Shown here: positions 31,805 through 39,405 of the stretch, piece by piece
Layout of the letters: each line of letters starts with the position of its first letter
Numbering within the stretch: position 1 is the first letter of the stretch
Assembly (NCBI RefSeq): GCF_001956295.1
Contig: NZ_MRTD01000007.1
Coordinates: forward strand, 186,001 to 250,000
Reading direction: 5' to 3'
DNA from: Paenibacillus sp. FSL A5-0031
Lineage (GTDB): Bacteria; Bacillota; Bacilli; Paenibacillales; Paenibacillaceae
DNA length: 64,000 nt
Program-made: the position numbers and the translations under genes
Notes under the pieces: generated by a model
What the model was told of the DNA's origin: nothing
Databases searched by the model: none
What the model saw: only the letters and a program-made list of their open reading frames with translations

Positions 31805-33846
31805 AAATGAAACAGCTGCTAGGCAAGTTATCTGCAGAGCGCTTGGATCATATGATGCAGGGACCGCTATGGCAGACAGCTGGTCAAAGAGGACTGTCAT
31901 GGGGAGAAGCAGCGGTAGATGATGAGACAATCCGAGAAGCTGTATCTATGTTCTCGCCGTATGCAGCGGAAGTATTGACGGAAATGCTGCGTTATTTTGC
32001 AGCTGCTCCCGCAGACGGAGAACGGCTCCTTAAAGTTCTTCGGAACAGCACAGGCCTCTCAGGGGCGGAATGTCAGCTCGCATTGGCAGAACTTGAGGAA
32101 TGGGGCGTATTATTTACGGTACATAAAGTATGGGGAGAGAGTCTGTATTTTATGCCTGTAGAATGTTTTGCAGTGTGGCAGAGGATGTTATTCCCATACA
32201 AAGCTGAGGTGCTGACTGAGCAACAGAGGGAAAGACTAATGAATGGTGTCATGCGACCTTATTGCAGGCCGCTTGGCAGACAGCTGCTCAGTGCCTTTTC
32301 GTTATTGGGGAAGAGCGGCTTATCGCTTACGACAAACGGCACGCTTCCCAAAAAAACGATCGCTAAGCTGCTGCAAGCTTTAGATCTGGAGGAATGCTGG
32401 CTTAAAACATTTGATCTAAAATGGTCCTACTCGGATATTTATCCCGTACAGGTTGCCTTCATTTTGGAAGCGGGTTTTGCATTTGGACTGTTAACAGCAG
32501 TGAATGGGGCATTGAAATGGAATGATGACCAGCTTAGAAAATGGCTTATGCTTGATGAGACTGTGCGAGAATATCAATTAATGAATTGGTGCTTGGCGCT
32601 GCTGCTTCCAACCGCAGGTGGAAATGCCCATTTGGCTGCCTCGTTGACGAGCCTTCAAGCAGGTGAATGGTATTCAAATCAGCGTGCGGATATGTGGCTT
32701 CATGAGAATCGTATCGTTGCCGATATAGGCCAGGAGCAAAACATAAATCGAAATCAACCAAGGCCAAGCTGGTTCGGTTTATGGCATAATCTAGGCTGGA
32801 TGGAGCTGGTAGATTGTCAGCAAGCAGCGAGCAATGAGTTTTTTTTTAGATGGAAAGCAGCTGCTCCATTACGTAAAGATTCTCCGGTGCAGGTACAAGA
32901 TTTGGATGCAATTGTAACCGTTCAACCGAATGGGGAATTGATTGTACAACCAGAATGTCCCTTCTGGATAAGGTGGGAGCTGGAGCTGATAGCTGAACGC
33001 AAATCAGATGAGCAGGTTTCTGTTTACCGTCTTGAAGCGGCATCAATTACAAGGGCGCTGGAGCAAGGAAGATCAAGAGCCTCCATTCAAAGCTTTCTTG
33101 AGCAGGCATCAGGCGGAAATCATTTGCCTTCTACGGTAATCGCTCTGTTGGAAGTATGGACGAGCCGTGCTAGCCGTACTTTCTTCGCCGAAGTTGCGCT
33201 GCTGCGCTGCGATAGTGAAGAGATGGCGGCAATAGTGGAAAATGATTCTGGTGTAGCCCCTTTATTGATGGAGAAGCTTGGTCACTTGGATTTCATTGTT
33301 GAAAAGTCTCGTATAAGTGAGATTCGAGCATGTTTGCAAAAAGCAGGATATCCCGCACGCAAAATGGTTCAGACAGATTTTGCGAATGATGAATATAATT
33401 ACCCATACGTTAGTTTCGATATAGAGGGATCGCGCTTACTTGAGCTTCTGCCGAAGGAGGAATCAAAAATACCCGCTCTTTCTTATATTTATGAAGCTTT
33501 TCCGCTTCATCATTATGAACTCAGTGATTTAGAGGCTAGGAAAAAACCGCTTTTTTTCTCTGAAATGGAGCTTGTGCCTTCCATGTGGACAAAGCAGCTG
33601 CGTGCATACCATCATTCGACAAGAAAAGAATTAATCGAGAAGGCATTGCAATGGCAAACGCCTGTACAGCTTCGCATGGAAAGAGAGCTTCGTTCGTTTG
33701 TGCCTGAGAAGCTTGAGCAGCAAGGCGACGGCTGGGCCGTCGTTGGGCTGCTGCGTGATGACCCGCAGCGAGAGCAGATCAGGCTGACTCCAGATATGTG
33801 GGAAGAGATGTGCTTAGTGATACCAGGTCAAGGCAGCCCAATATAA
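31801..33846 (+). CDS. Helicase-associated protein with an XPB-N-terminal-type domain
   Basis: A 681-residue protein translationally coupled to the XPB helicase gene by a 4-base overlap. No helicase motifs are present. The middle (about 360-460) carries IVTVQPNGELIVQPECPFW and VYRLEAASITRALEQGRS, then IQSFLEQASGGNHLP. This is the strand-helix pattern of the XPB/Ssl2 N-terminal (Helicase_C_3) domain that also opens the helicase. The N-terminal third is helical and winged-helix-like (SGAECQLALAELEEWGVLF). A C-terminal domain of about 200 residues is of unknown kind. It is probably a regulatory or DNA-binding subunit of the helicase. Confidence 0.8.
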   Translation: MKMKQLLGKLSAERLDHMMQGPLWQTAGQRGLSWGEAAVDDETIREAVSMFSPYAAEVLTEMLRYFAAAPADGERLLKVLRNSTGLSGAECQLALAELEEWGVLFTVHKVWGESLYFMPVECFAVWQRMLFPYKAEVLTEQQRERLMNGVMRPYCRPLGRQLLSAFSLLGKSGLSLTTNGTLPKKTIAKLLQALDLEECWLKTFDLKWSYSDIYPVQVAFILEAGFAFGLLTAVNGALKWNDDQLRKWLMLDETVREYQLMNWCLALLLPTAGGNAHLAASLTSLQAGEWYSNQRADMWLHENRIVADIGQEQNINRNQPRPSWFGLWHNLGWMELVDCQQAASNEFFFRWKAAAPLRKDSPVQVQDLDAIVTVQPNGELIVQPECPFWIRWELELIAERKSDEQVSVYRLEAASITRALEQGRSRASIQSFLEQASGGNHLPSTVIALLEVWTSRASRTFFAEVALLRCDSEEMAAIVENDSGVAPLLMEKLGHLDFIVEKSRISEIRACLQKAGYPARKMVQTDFANDEYNYPYVSFDIEGSRLLELLPKEESKIPALSYIYEAFPLHHYELSDLEARKKPLFFSEMELVPSMWTKQLRAYHHSTRKELIEKALQWQTPVQLRMERELRSFVPEKLEQQGDGWAVVGLLRDDPQREQIRLTPDMWEEMCLVIPGQGSPI

Positions 33847-33916
33847 TCTCTATCTATTGGCTAATTAAATATGATATGATAGTGTAGAATTTAGCGAATG
33901 GGAAAGAGGTGGATAA

Positions 33917-34411
33917 ATGCCAACTGCTGAAGGTTTAACGGCTATTCAGTTGGAGCAACCGCAAGGCGGCGTTTCTTCTCTCGATATGGCGTCGCTGCTG
34001 CTTTGCGCCTATGATTTAGGTGATTCGATTAATCAATCGGCGGAAGTTGCCGAATATTTATATTGGAAGTCTGCTGTGAATGAAGATGAAGAAGTGAAGC
34101 AAATTACCAAACGGTTCGATAAAGCGAAGATACTGTTTGAGGAATGCCAACGATTCGGGCGCTTTCATCCTGACTACAACGAAGCGAAAGACAAAGTGAA
34201 GCAAATCGAACGAGAGCTAAGCGAAATTGAAAGCGTTCGCCGCTTCAAGCTAGCCGAGCAGATCGTCGATGAAATGCTTTATGATGTATCCCGCACGATA
34301 GCGGAGTCCGTTTCGGACAATATTAAAGTGCCTGGCAATGAAAAAGCTGCCGGCGGCGGTAGCTGTGGAAGCGGCGGCTCATGCAGCTGTGGAAGCGGCG
34401 GTTGCGGTTAA
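33917..34411 (+). CDS. ylbF: YlbF/RicF-like protein with a Cys-rich C-terminal tail
   Basis: In B. subtilis, YlbF forms the Y-complex with YmcA and YaaT that directs RNase Y cleavage and binds FAD and [4Fe-4S] clusters. Here a helical core (QSAEVAEYLYWKSAVNEDEE, then CQRFGRFHPDYNEAKDKVKQ) of about 145 residues ends in a Gly/Ser linker with five cysteines (CGSGGSCSCGSGGCG). The tail would supply cluster ligands. Length 164 aa. GAAAGAGGTG precedes the ATG. It stands just before ylbG, as in Bacillus, but downstream of the helicase pair rather than ylbE/ylbD. Confidence 0.9.
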   Translation: MPTAEGLTAIQLEQPQGGVSSLDMASLLLCAYDLGDSINQSAEVAEYLYWKSAVNEDEEVKQITKRFDKAKILFEECQRFGRFHPDYNEAKDKVKQIERELSEIESVRRFKLAEQIVDEMLYDVSRTIAESVSDNIKVPGNEKAAGGGSCGSGGSCSCGSGGCG

Positions 34412-34447
34412 GTTGAAGCCATAAGAGCGAACAAGGAAGAAGCATAG

Positions 34448-34517
34448 GCTTACGAAGTGAGGTTTGCTCCGCAAACCTAAGTAGATGCTTACGAAGTGAG
34501 GTTTGCTACGCAAACCT
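34448..34517 (+). repeat. Two tandem palindromic repeats in the ylbF-ylbG gap
   Basis: Units at 34448-34478 and 34487-34517 (period 39): GCTTACGAAGTGA followed by the palindrome GGTTTGCTNCGCAAACC. The second unit runs directly into TTTGAGGAGGG, the ylbG ribosome binding site. In gene direction this is the same unit as the array before acuC, with AAGTGA in place of ATGCT. Both arrays sit between co-directional genes. Confidence 0.9.
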
Positions 34518-34532
34518 TTGAGGAGGGAAAAG

Positions 34533-34796
34533 ATGCTACCGGATCGAACAGGTTATATCGTTTGGGTAAGTGATTTGAAAGCGGCAAGATCACTGGAGAG
34601 GTTCGGGACGGTTCATTATATGTCGCGGAAGATGCATTACGTTGTGATGTATATGAATGCGGAACGCTCTGAAGAGGCTGTGCGGCAGATGGGGAAGCTC
34701 TCGTACGTACGGAAGATTGAACGATCTTATCGAAACGAGATTAAGACAGAGTACAGCAAAGACAGCGAAGATAAAACTAGATTTTATAGTTTGTAA
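34533..34796 (+). CDS. ylbG: YlbG-like protein (DUF2129)
   Basis: An 87-residue cytoplasmic protein with GYIVWVSDLKAARSLERFG, then IHYMSRK-like VHYMSRKMHYVVMYMN and LSYVRKIERSYR. It corresponds to YlbG, which follows ylbF in Bacillales; its biochemical function is unknown. ATG 34533 is used because GAGGAGGG lies 8 bases upstream. An in-frame ATG at 34503 falls inside the repeat unit and is unlikely to be used. A terminator lies 97 bases downstream. Confidence 0.85.
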   Translation: MLPDRTGYIVWVSDLKAARSLERFGTVHYMSRKMHYVVMYMNAERSEEAVRQMGKLSYVRKIERSYRNEIKTEYSKDSEDKTRFYSL

Positions 34797-34892
34797 AGGT
34801 TTAGTCGAAAACACTCGTCTGATGACGTTGTTCGTAAAGCTAATCAATCGCATAACGAAGGAAATATTGGTAAAAACTTCAAAACATGCACT

Positions 34893-34940
34893 AAAAGACG
34901 TTTCACGGTGTGCAATAACACTGAGAAACGTCTTTTTTTT
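34893..34940 (+). terminator. Terminator after ylbG
   Basis: AAAAGACGTTTC and GAAACGTCTTTT form a 12-bp stem with a 19-base loop and a T run. The loop itself contains a weaker GTG/CAC pairing. Confidence 0.88.
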
Positions 34941-35071
34941 ATTATAATAGCCAAAAACTTACAAAAATGGTCGGACTTTAATTTTTTGTTGTAATCTCGG
35001 ACAATCGTGATAGAATGGAATTAAATTCATAGTATAAAAGCCCTGGTTCTTTGGAAGGAGTAGGTTGCGAA

Positions 35072-35509
35072 GTGAAAGATAGAATGACGAGAAGATGGAA
35101 CACATATGAGTCGTTTTATATTGATCTAGGTGACAAAAAAGTAGCGGATATCGTTATTACAAACCATGCCAAAAGTCGTTGGCTTGACCGGATAGAAAGC
35201 GAGAAAACCGGTTATGAAGATATAGCTGAATATTTATGGGAATGCTTGAAACAAGGCCGCATCGAGCCTTATTACCGCAATGAGCAGGACGTTTATTTAA
35301 TTGACGACGATCTCGTATTTGTTGCTGAATTTGCGGACTCGATGACAGAAACGGATATAACCGGAACTCCGCTACATAAAATGATCATAGTAACTTTCCT
35401 TGGGCGCATGTCAGAAACAATCGAGCTAAGGGATCTAAAGTCCTACTATTCGTGGCTTCGCCATTCACGGCGCATGACTCTCGTCAAAAGCAGCAGAAAA
35501 AGAAAATGA
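35072..35509 (+). CDS. Uncharacterised protein
   Basis: A 145-residue soluble protein, not recognised. It reads YIDLGDKKVADIVITNHAKS, RWLDRIESEKTGYEDIAEYL and LIDDDLVFVAEFADSMTETD, ending in a basic tail (SRRMTLVKSSRKRK). The NHAKSRW...R motif followed by strands and a charged core is reminiscent of small RelE/BrnT-like or nuclease-like folds, but this is an impression only. GTG 35072 is chosen because GGAAGGAG lies 11 bases upstream; ATG 35084 is the alternative. A likely promoter precedes it (TTGTAA, 16 bases, TAGAAT at 34989-35016). It stands alone between terminators. Confidence 0.65.
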   Translation: MKDRMTRRWNTYESFYIDLGDKKVADIVITNHAKSRWLDRIESEKTGYEDIAEYLWECLKQGRIEPYYRNEQDVYLIDDDLVFVAEFADSMTETDITGTPLHKMIIVTFLGRMSETIELRDLKSYYSWLRHSRRMTLVKSSRKRK

Positions 35510-35537
35510 GACTTTGTACCTATATATCAAAGAGTGG

Positions 35538-35572
35538 AGCGTCCAATCCTAAAACAGATTGCACGCTTTTTT
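35538..35572 (+). terminator. Terminator before the LysR gene
   Basis: GCGTCCAATC and GATTGCACGC make an imperfect stem around an 8-base loop, followed by TTTTTTT. Confidence 0.75.
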
Positions 35573-35641
35573 TGTGCGTGTTGTAAGATTCTGTACAAGG
35601 TTTATAGTATAATAAGCACCAGAAGAAAGGATGATTGAACG

Positions 35642-36553
35642 ATGGCGCTTAATTTTCATCAACTGCACATATTTTGCACGGTTGCGGAACGCGGCAGTTT
35701 TTCAGCTGCAGCGCAATCATTACATATGACTCAGCCAGCCGTTACGATGCAAGTGCAGTCACTGGAAGATTATTTTGGCACGAAGCTGCTTCAGCGATCA
35801 ACGAAGCGAATCGAGCTTACAGAAGCTGGACGGGCTCTTATGCCTTATGCGCAGAGGAGCATCGATCTTATACGAGATACAGATCAGGCGATGTCAGCAT
35901 TCACGAAGCAGCTTAAGGGAAGATTGCAGCTCGGTTCGAGCTTAACGATAGGTGAATATATTCTGCCGCGCTTGCTTGGTCCTTTTGGACAGGAATATCC
36001 GCATATTTCGATTAGTATGAAAGTTATGAATACATCGCAAATTATGGAGGATATTTTGAATCATCAGCTTAATTTTGGATTAATTGAAGCTCCTGTTAAT
36101 CATCCCGATATGCATATGGAGGCGGTAATGAGCGATGAGCTTAGATTGATCGTATCGCAATCGCATCCATTAGCCGATCGAGAATCGGTTACATTGGAAG
36201 AAGCGATGGAATATCCGTTTGTTCTGCGTGAGCAAGGCTCGGGGACAAGACTTGTCATGGAGGAGCAGCTGAGGAAAAAAAATATAGATCCTGCATCGAT
36301 GAAAATCGTAATGGAGCTGGGCAGCACTGGCGCTGTCAAATCAGCTGTTGAAGCAGGCCTTGGCATATCATTTATTTCATCTTCCTCTGTCAAACATGAA
36401 GTTGCGCTTGATTTAATTCGAATGATTAAAGTGTCGGATTCCAAGTTCCAACGACAGTTTTATTCGATATACTTAAAATCGGCTATATTGCCGATATCAG
36501 CTGTTACTTTTCTAAGTTTTTTGAGAGAGAGGGATTTGCAGCAATGGCTCTAA
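35642..36553 (+). CDS. LysR-family transcriptional regulator (CysL/YwfK-like)
   Basis: A 303-residue regulator with an N-terminal winged HTH (NFHQLHIFCTVAERGSFSAA, then LHMTQPAVTMQVQSLEDYFG) and a C-terminal effector domain (LKGRLQLGSSLTIGEYILPR, VMNTSQIMEDILNHQLNFGL, VEAGLGISFIS). The HTH and effector pattern resembles the B. subtilis CysL/YwfK and YwfK-like group that controls sulfur or selenium-related genes. The target here is not visible. AGAAAGGATG is the ribosome site. Its last ten bases overlap the PHP gene, so the two are coupled. Confidence 0.9.
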   Translation: MALNFHQLHIFCTVAERGSFSAAAQSLHMTQPAVTMQVQSLEDYFGTKLLQRSTKRIELTEAGRALMPYAQRSIDLIRDTDQAMSAFTKQLKGRLQLGSSLTIGEYILPRLLGPFGQEYPHISISMKVMNTSQIMEDILNHQLNFGLIEAPVNHPDMHMEAVMSDELRLIVSQSHPLADRESVTLEEAMEYPFVLREQGSGTRLVMEEQLRKKNIDPASMKIVMELGSTGAVKSAVEAGLGISFISSSSVKHEVALDLIRMIKVSDSKFQRQFYSIYLKSAILPISAVTFLSFLRERDLQQWL

Positions 36554-37410
36554 TGAACGGACTTGCTGATTTGCATACGCACACGACGGCTTCTGATGGC
36601 ATGCAAAGCCCCGCGGATAATGTTCGTCTAGCCAAAGAAGCAGGGCTTGCTGCGATTGCTATTACAGATCACGATACGGTGGCTGGTGTAGTTGAAGCAT
36701 TGCTTGAAGGCGAACGATTAAACATTACGGTGGTTCCCGGTGTTGAGGTGAGCACGGTGGCAGAAGGAACGGATATTCATATTCTCGGTTATTACACGAA
36801 TAATGACGACGAGAAGTGGTTATCGCGTCTTTCGAGTTTGCGCGGGCTAAGAGATCAACGGAATGAAATGATTATTACTAAATTAAATGAGCTTGGCGTT
36901 GCGCTGTCCATGGATGAAGTTATCGCTGCGGCTCATGGTGAAAGCTCGAAGGAAGAGCTGCAGGCAGCCGAAGTAAGTATTGGTCGCCCGCATATTGCTG
37001 CTGCACTTATTCAAAAGGGTTTCGTTCAAAATATGAAGGAAGCTTTCGATCGTTATTTGGCTGCCGGCGCCGCGGCGTATGTCAATCCACCGAGATTGAC
37101 TCCATTTGAGGCGATTGACTGGATTAGAGAAGCGGGAGGCACAAGTGTTATTGCACATCCTGGTTTATACAACAATGATTCTTTAGTCGAAGAGCTGGTT
37201 CGCTATGGTGTGCAGGGCATCGAGGTGTTCCATTCCGATCATGGACCGGAAGAAGAGCAAAGATACGGGCAGCTTGCAGCGGACTTCAATCTGATCGTTA
37301 CAGGTGGATCGGATTTCCATGGATCGCGTCAAGGCGTTGTATTTCATGGCGAGGTGGGCAGCCGTACCGTAAATGCAAGCGTGCTAAAGCAGCTTCAGCC
37401 TTCAGGATGA
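36544..37410 (+). CDS. PHP-domain phosphoesterase (RNase AM/TrpH-like)
   Basis: A 288-residue PHP-family metal-dependent phosphoesterase. GLADLHTHTTASDGMQSP, ITDHDTVAGVV, VVPGVEVSTVAEGTDIHILG, GRPHIAAALI, VIAHPGLY, EVFHSDHGPEE and TGGSDFHG supply the metal-binding His, Asp and Glu residues in the order typical of YciV/TrpH-type 3',5'-nucleotide phosphatases and 5'-3' exoribonuclease RNase AM. The ATG overlaps the LysR end; ATG 36553 is an alternative. A terminator follows. Confidence 0.88.
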   Translation: MALMNGLADLHTHTTASDGMQSPADNVRLAKEAGLAAIAITDHDTVAGVVEALLEGERLNITVVPGVEVSTVAEGTDIHILGYYTNNDDEKWLSRLSSLRGLRDQRNEMIITKLNELGVALSMDEVIAAAHGESSKEELQAAEVSIGRPHIAAALIQKGFVQNMKEAFDRYLAAGAAAYVNPPRLTPFEAIDWIREAGGTSVIAHPGLYNNDSLVEELVRYGVQGIEVFHSDHGPEEEQRYGQLAADFNLIVTGGSDFHGSRQGVVFHGEVGSRTVNASVLKQLQPSG

Positions 37411-37477
37411 TGATCTTAGCAATCTGAGGACTTGAAGTTAACGCTTTACTATGCAATGAAACGAATTGTTAATGAAA

Positions 37478-37525
37478 GAGGCAATCTTAAGGGCTTATAA
37501 CCTTTGGATTGCCTCTTTTTTGCGG
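37478..37525 (+). terminator. Terminator after the PHP gene
   Basis: AAAGAGGCAATC (37478-37489) pairs with GATTGCCTCTTT (37508-37519, inner part loosely paired), followed by TTTG. Clear rho-independent signal. Confidence 0.85.
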
Positions 37526-38022
37526 TTTCGGGCGAATTTTTAGCATCTGGAAAATGGCGGTATAGATATTTGTAGTTATTATGCAGTTTTTGAATTAATA
37601 AATCATAAATATGGTTTTAAACACCATAATTCAATATAAATATGACAAAATGGTGACTAAAACGAGCAAACATAAATTTCATAAATCATTTACAAAGTGA
37701 AAATTATAGATTTTGTCGATTTTTATTTAATAGAGGCTGTCAAGAGAAAACCCACTAGGAAGGTTGGTTATACGCTTTCAAAAAAATGGACTATCAGCTC
37801 ATTCCTCTATTAACACCCTTGATTCGACAAAATCTGCAAATGATTGGAAGTTAAATATTTGGCTTTTAGCACGTAAACTGAAGGAAATGATAGAAAACGA
37901 TAGATAATAGAAGATGTATTCGTTTTATTGAAAACTGGTGAGATTTTACAATTCTGATCATGATGAGATAGGTTGAAAGTAGAAAAAGAAACGTAGCCAT
38001 GGTTCGTAATCGCCATTGCTAA
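37526..38022. other. AT-rich leader region of the exopolysaccharide-like cluster
   Basis: About 500 bases without a convincing gene; the small minus-strand frame at 37810-38088 has no Shine-Dalgarno. It contains a strong imperfect inverted repeat (37708-37835) described separately, and a 13-base match (37770-37782, minus strand) to the acsA cre site inside the loop of that repeat. I could not assign a sigma-A promoter with confidence. A known c-di-GMP riboswitch core is not recognisable. Confidence 0.5.
37708..37835. repeat. 128-bp imperfect inverted repeat upstream of the GT2 gene
   Basis: AGATTTTGTCGA (37708-37719) is the exact reverse complement of TCGACAAAATCT (37824-37835). TTAATAGAGG (37727-37736) is the exact reverse complement of CCTCTATTAA (37804-37813). 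CTG (37737-37739) and CAG (37795-37797) can extend the inner stem. The enclosed 60 bases contain AACCCACTAGGAAGGTTGG, with room for another short stem. It may be a structured 5' leader RNA or a small inverted-repeat element. Confidence 0.7.
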
Positions 38023-39390
38023 ATGAAGGAGTGGATAGTTATTCAGTACATGCTGTATGCGACAACCGTTGTTTTTCTCATCTTTCAACTGCTGTATACG
38101 GTTATTCCGTTGTTCTTCAGCAAGGTGCGAAAGCTCAATAACGAGCTTGATGAGAAGTCGTTATCGGTCCTGGTTCCTGCGTATAACGAGGAGCTTACGA
38201 TCAAAAATTGCATCGATGCGATGCAGGGTCTGCATTATCAGAATCATGAGATCATTATCGTAAATGACGGATCTAAAGATCGTACCTTTAACAAGCTGCA
38301 AGAGCTATTGGACCTTCGGAATGATTACAGAAAGGCTAGTCAAAAACTGAAATATAAAAGAATTAGAGGTTTTTACCGTTCAAGCAAATTTCCCAACATC
38401 TACGTCATGGACAAAATGAATGGCGGCAAAGCCGATTCACTTAATGCTGGCATCGATTATGCGAATGGCGAAATTGTTATTACGCTTGATGCTGACAGTA
38501 TGCTGGAAGTAAACTCCTTAAAATACGTAAACCAATATTTTCACGAAAGCGACATTATTGCCCTAGGGGGAACCGTCAAAATCGTACAAGGCGCAGAACG
38601 ACAAGACGGCGTCATTATGGAGAAATTTATAGGAAAAGGCATTATAAAGAGCCAAGTAATTAGCTATATCCACAGCTTCTACGTCCGCAAATTAACACAA
38701 TCGCTATTTAACTCCATCGTCGTTATCTCAGGGGCATTCGGAGCCTTCTACAAAGAACTCATGTTTGATGTGAACGGGTTCAGAAGCACGGTTGGCGAGG
38801 ATATCGACATCACTTTGAAAATCCACGAGTACATGAAAGCAAATAAACTCAAAAAAAGACTGGTCTACGCGCCGGAGGCGGTATGCTACACCGAATGTCC
38901 GGAAAATATGAAAAACTTCTACAAGCAGCGTATTCGTTGGCAGAAAGCGTTTGTGGATTGTATCCTCATTTATTGGTCGAAATTATCTCGGAGCTTCAGC
39001 ATCGGCGTCAGCTTGTTTTTTGCAATCGACGGCTTCGTACTCGGTACGTTAACCGCATTTACGACGATTTTCCACATGGCGCACGCTATTACATCGGGCA
39101 GCGGCATATGGGCAGCGATTGTACTATTCCTTGTCACGATGTTAGTGAATGCAATTCAAATCGTGATATCACTCTATTTGTGCAAAAAATATGGCAGTAA
39201 TTATTCGTTGCTAGATTATATTAAAATGTTCGGATTTAGTCAGTTGGAATTGTTCACTTACCGATTTGTGCTCCTCTACATTAACATCATTGGAACATTC
39301 AAATATTTTGACAATGATGAAGGATGGGGTTTTGTCGAACGCAAGGGCGTCGCATCCATTAGCCAAAATACAGTGGCAAGTTCGAGATAA
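38023..39390 (+). CDS. Processive family 2 glycosyltransferase (NodC/PgaC/hyaluronan synthase-like)
   Basis: A 455-residue membrane glycan synthase. One N-terminal helix (about 10-32) precedes a GT2 domain with VPAYNEE, NDGSKD (81-86), DADS (156-159), GEDID (258-262, catalytic Asp) and QRIRW (302-306). This is the D,D,D,QxxRW set of processive beta-glycan synthases; three or four C-terminal helices follow. It is most like poly-GlcNAc or chitin-oligomer synthases. The start is uncertain: ATG 38023 has no ribosome site, AAGGAG at 38026-38031 lies inside the frame and points to ATT 38041, and ATG 38050 is 18 bases from it. It forms a cluster with an acyltransferase and a GH18 protein. Confidence 0.88.
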   Translation: MKEWIVIQYMLYATTVVFLIFQLLYTVIPLFFSKVRKLNNELDEKSLSVLVPAYNEELTIKNCIDAMQGLHYQNHEIIIVNDGSKDRTFNKLQELLDLRNDYRKASQKLKYKRIRGFYRSSKFPNIYVMDKMNGGKADSLNAGIDYANGEIVITLDADSMLEVNSLKYVNQYFHESDIIALGGTVKIVQGAERQDGVIMEKFIGKGIIKSQVISYIHSFYVRKLTQSLFNSIVVISGAFGAFYKELMFDVNGFRSTVGEDIDITLKIHEYMKANKLKKRLVYAPEAVCYTECPENMKNFYKQRIRWQKAFVDCILIYWSKLSRSFSIGVSLFFAIDGFVLGTLTAFTTIFHMAHAITSGSGIWAAIVLFLVTMLVNAIQIVISLYLCKKYGSNYSLLDYIKMFGFSQLELFTYRFVLLYINIIGTFKYFDNDEGWGFVERKGVASISQNTVASSR

Positions 39391-39405
39391 TATTGGAGGG
39401 ACATT

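Noticed and set aside
37526..38022. c-di-GMP riboswitch upstream of the polysaccharide cluster
   Set aside because: I looked for the GEMM-I and GEMM-II conserved cores and could not find them; only the unexplained inverted repeat remains.
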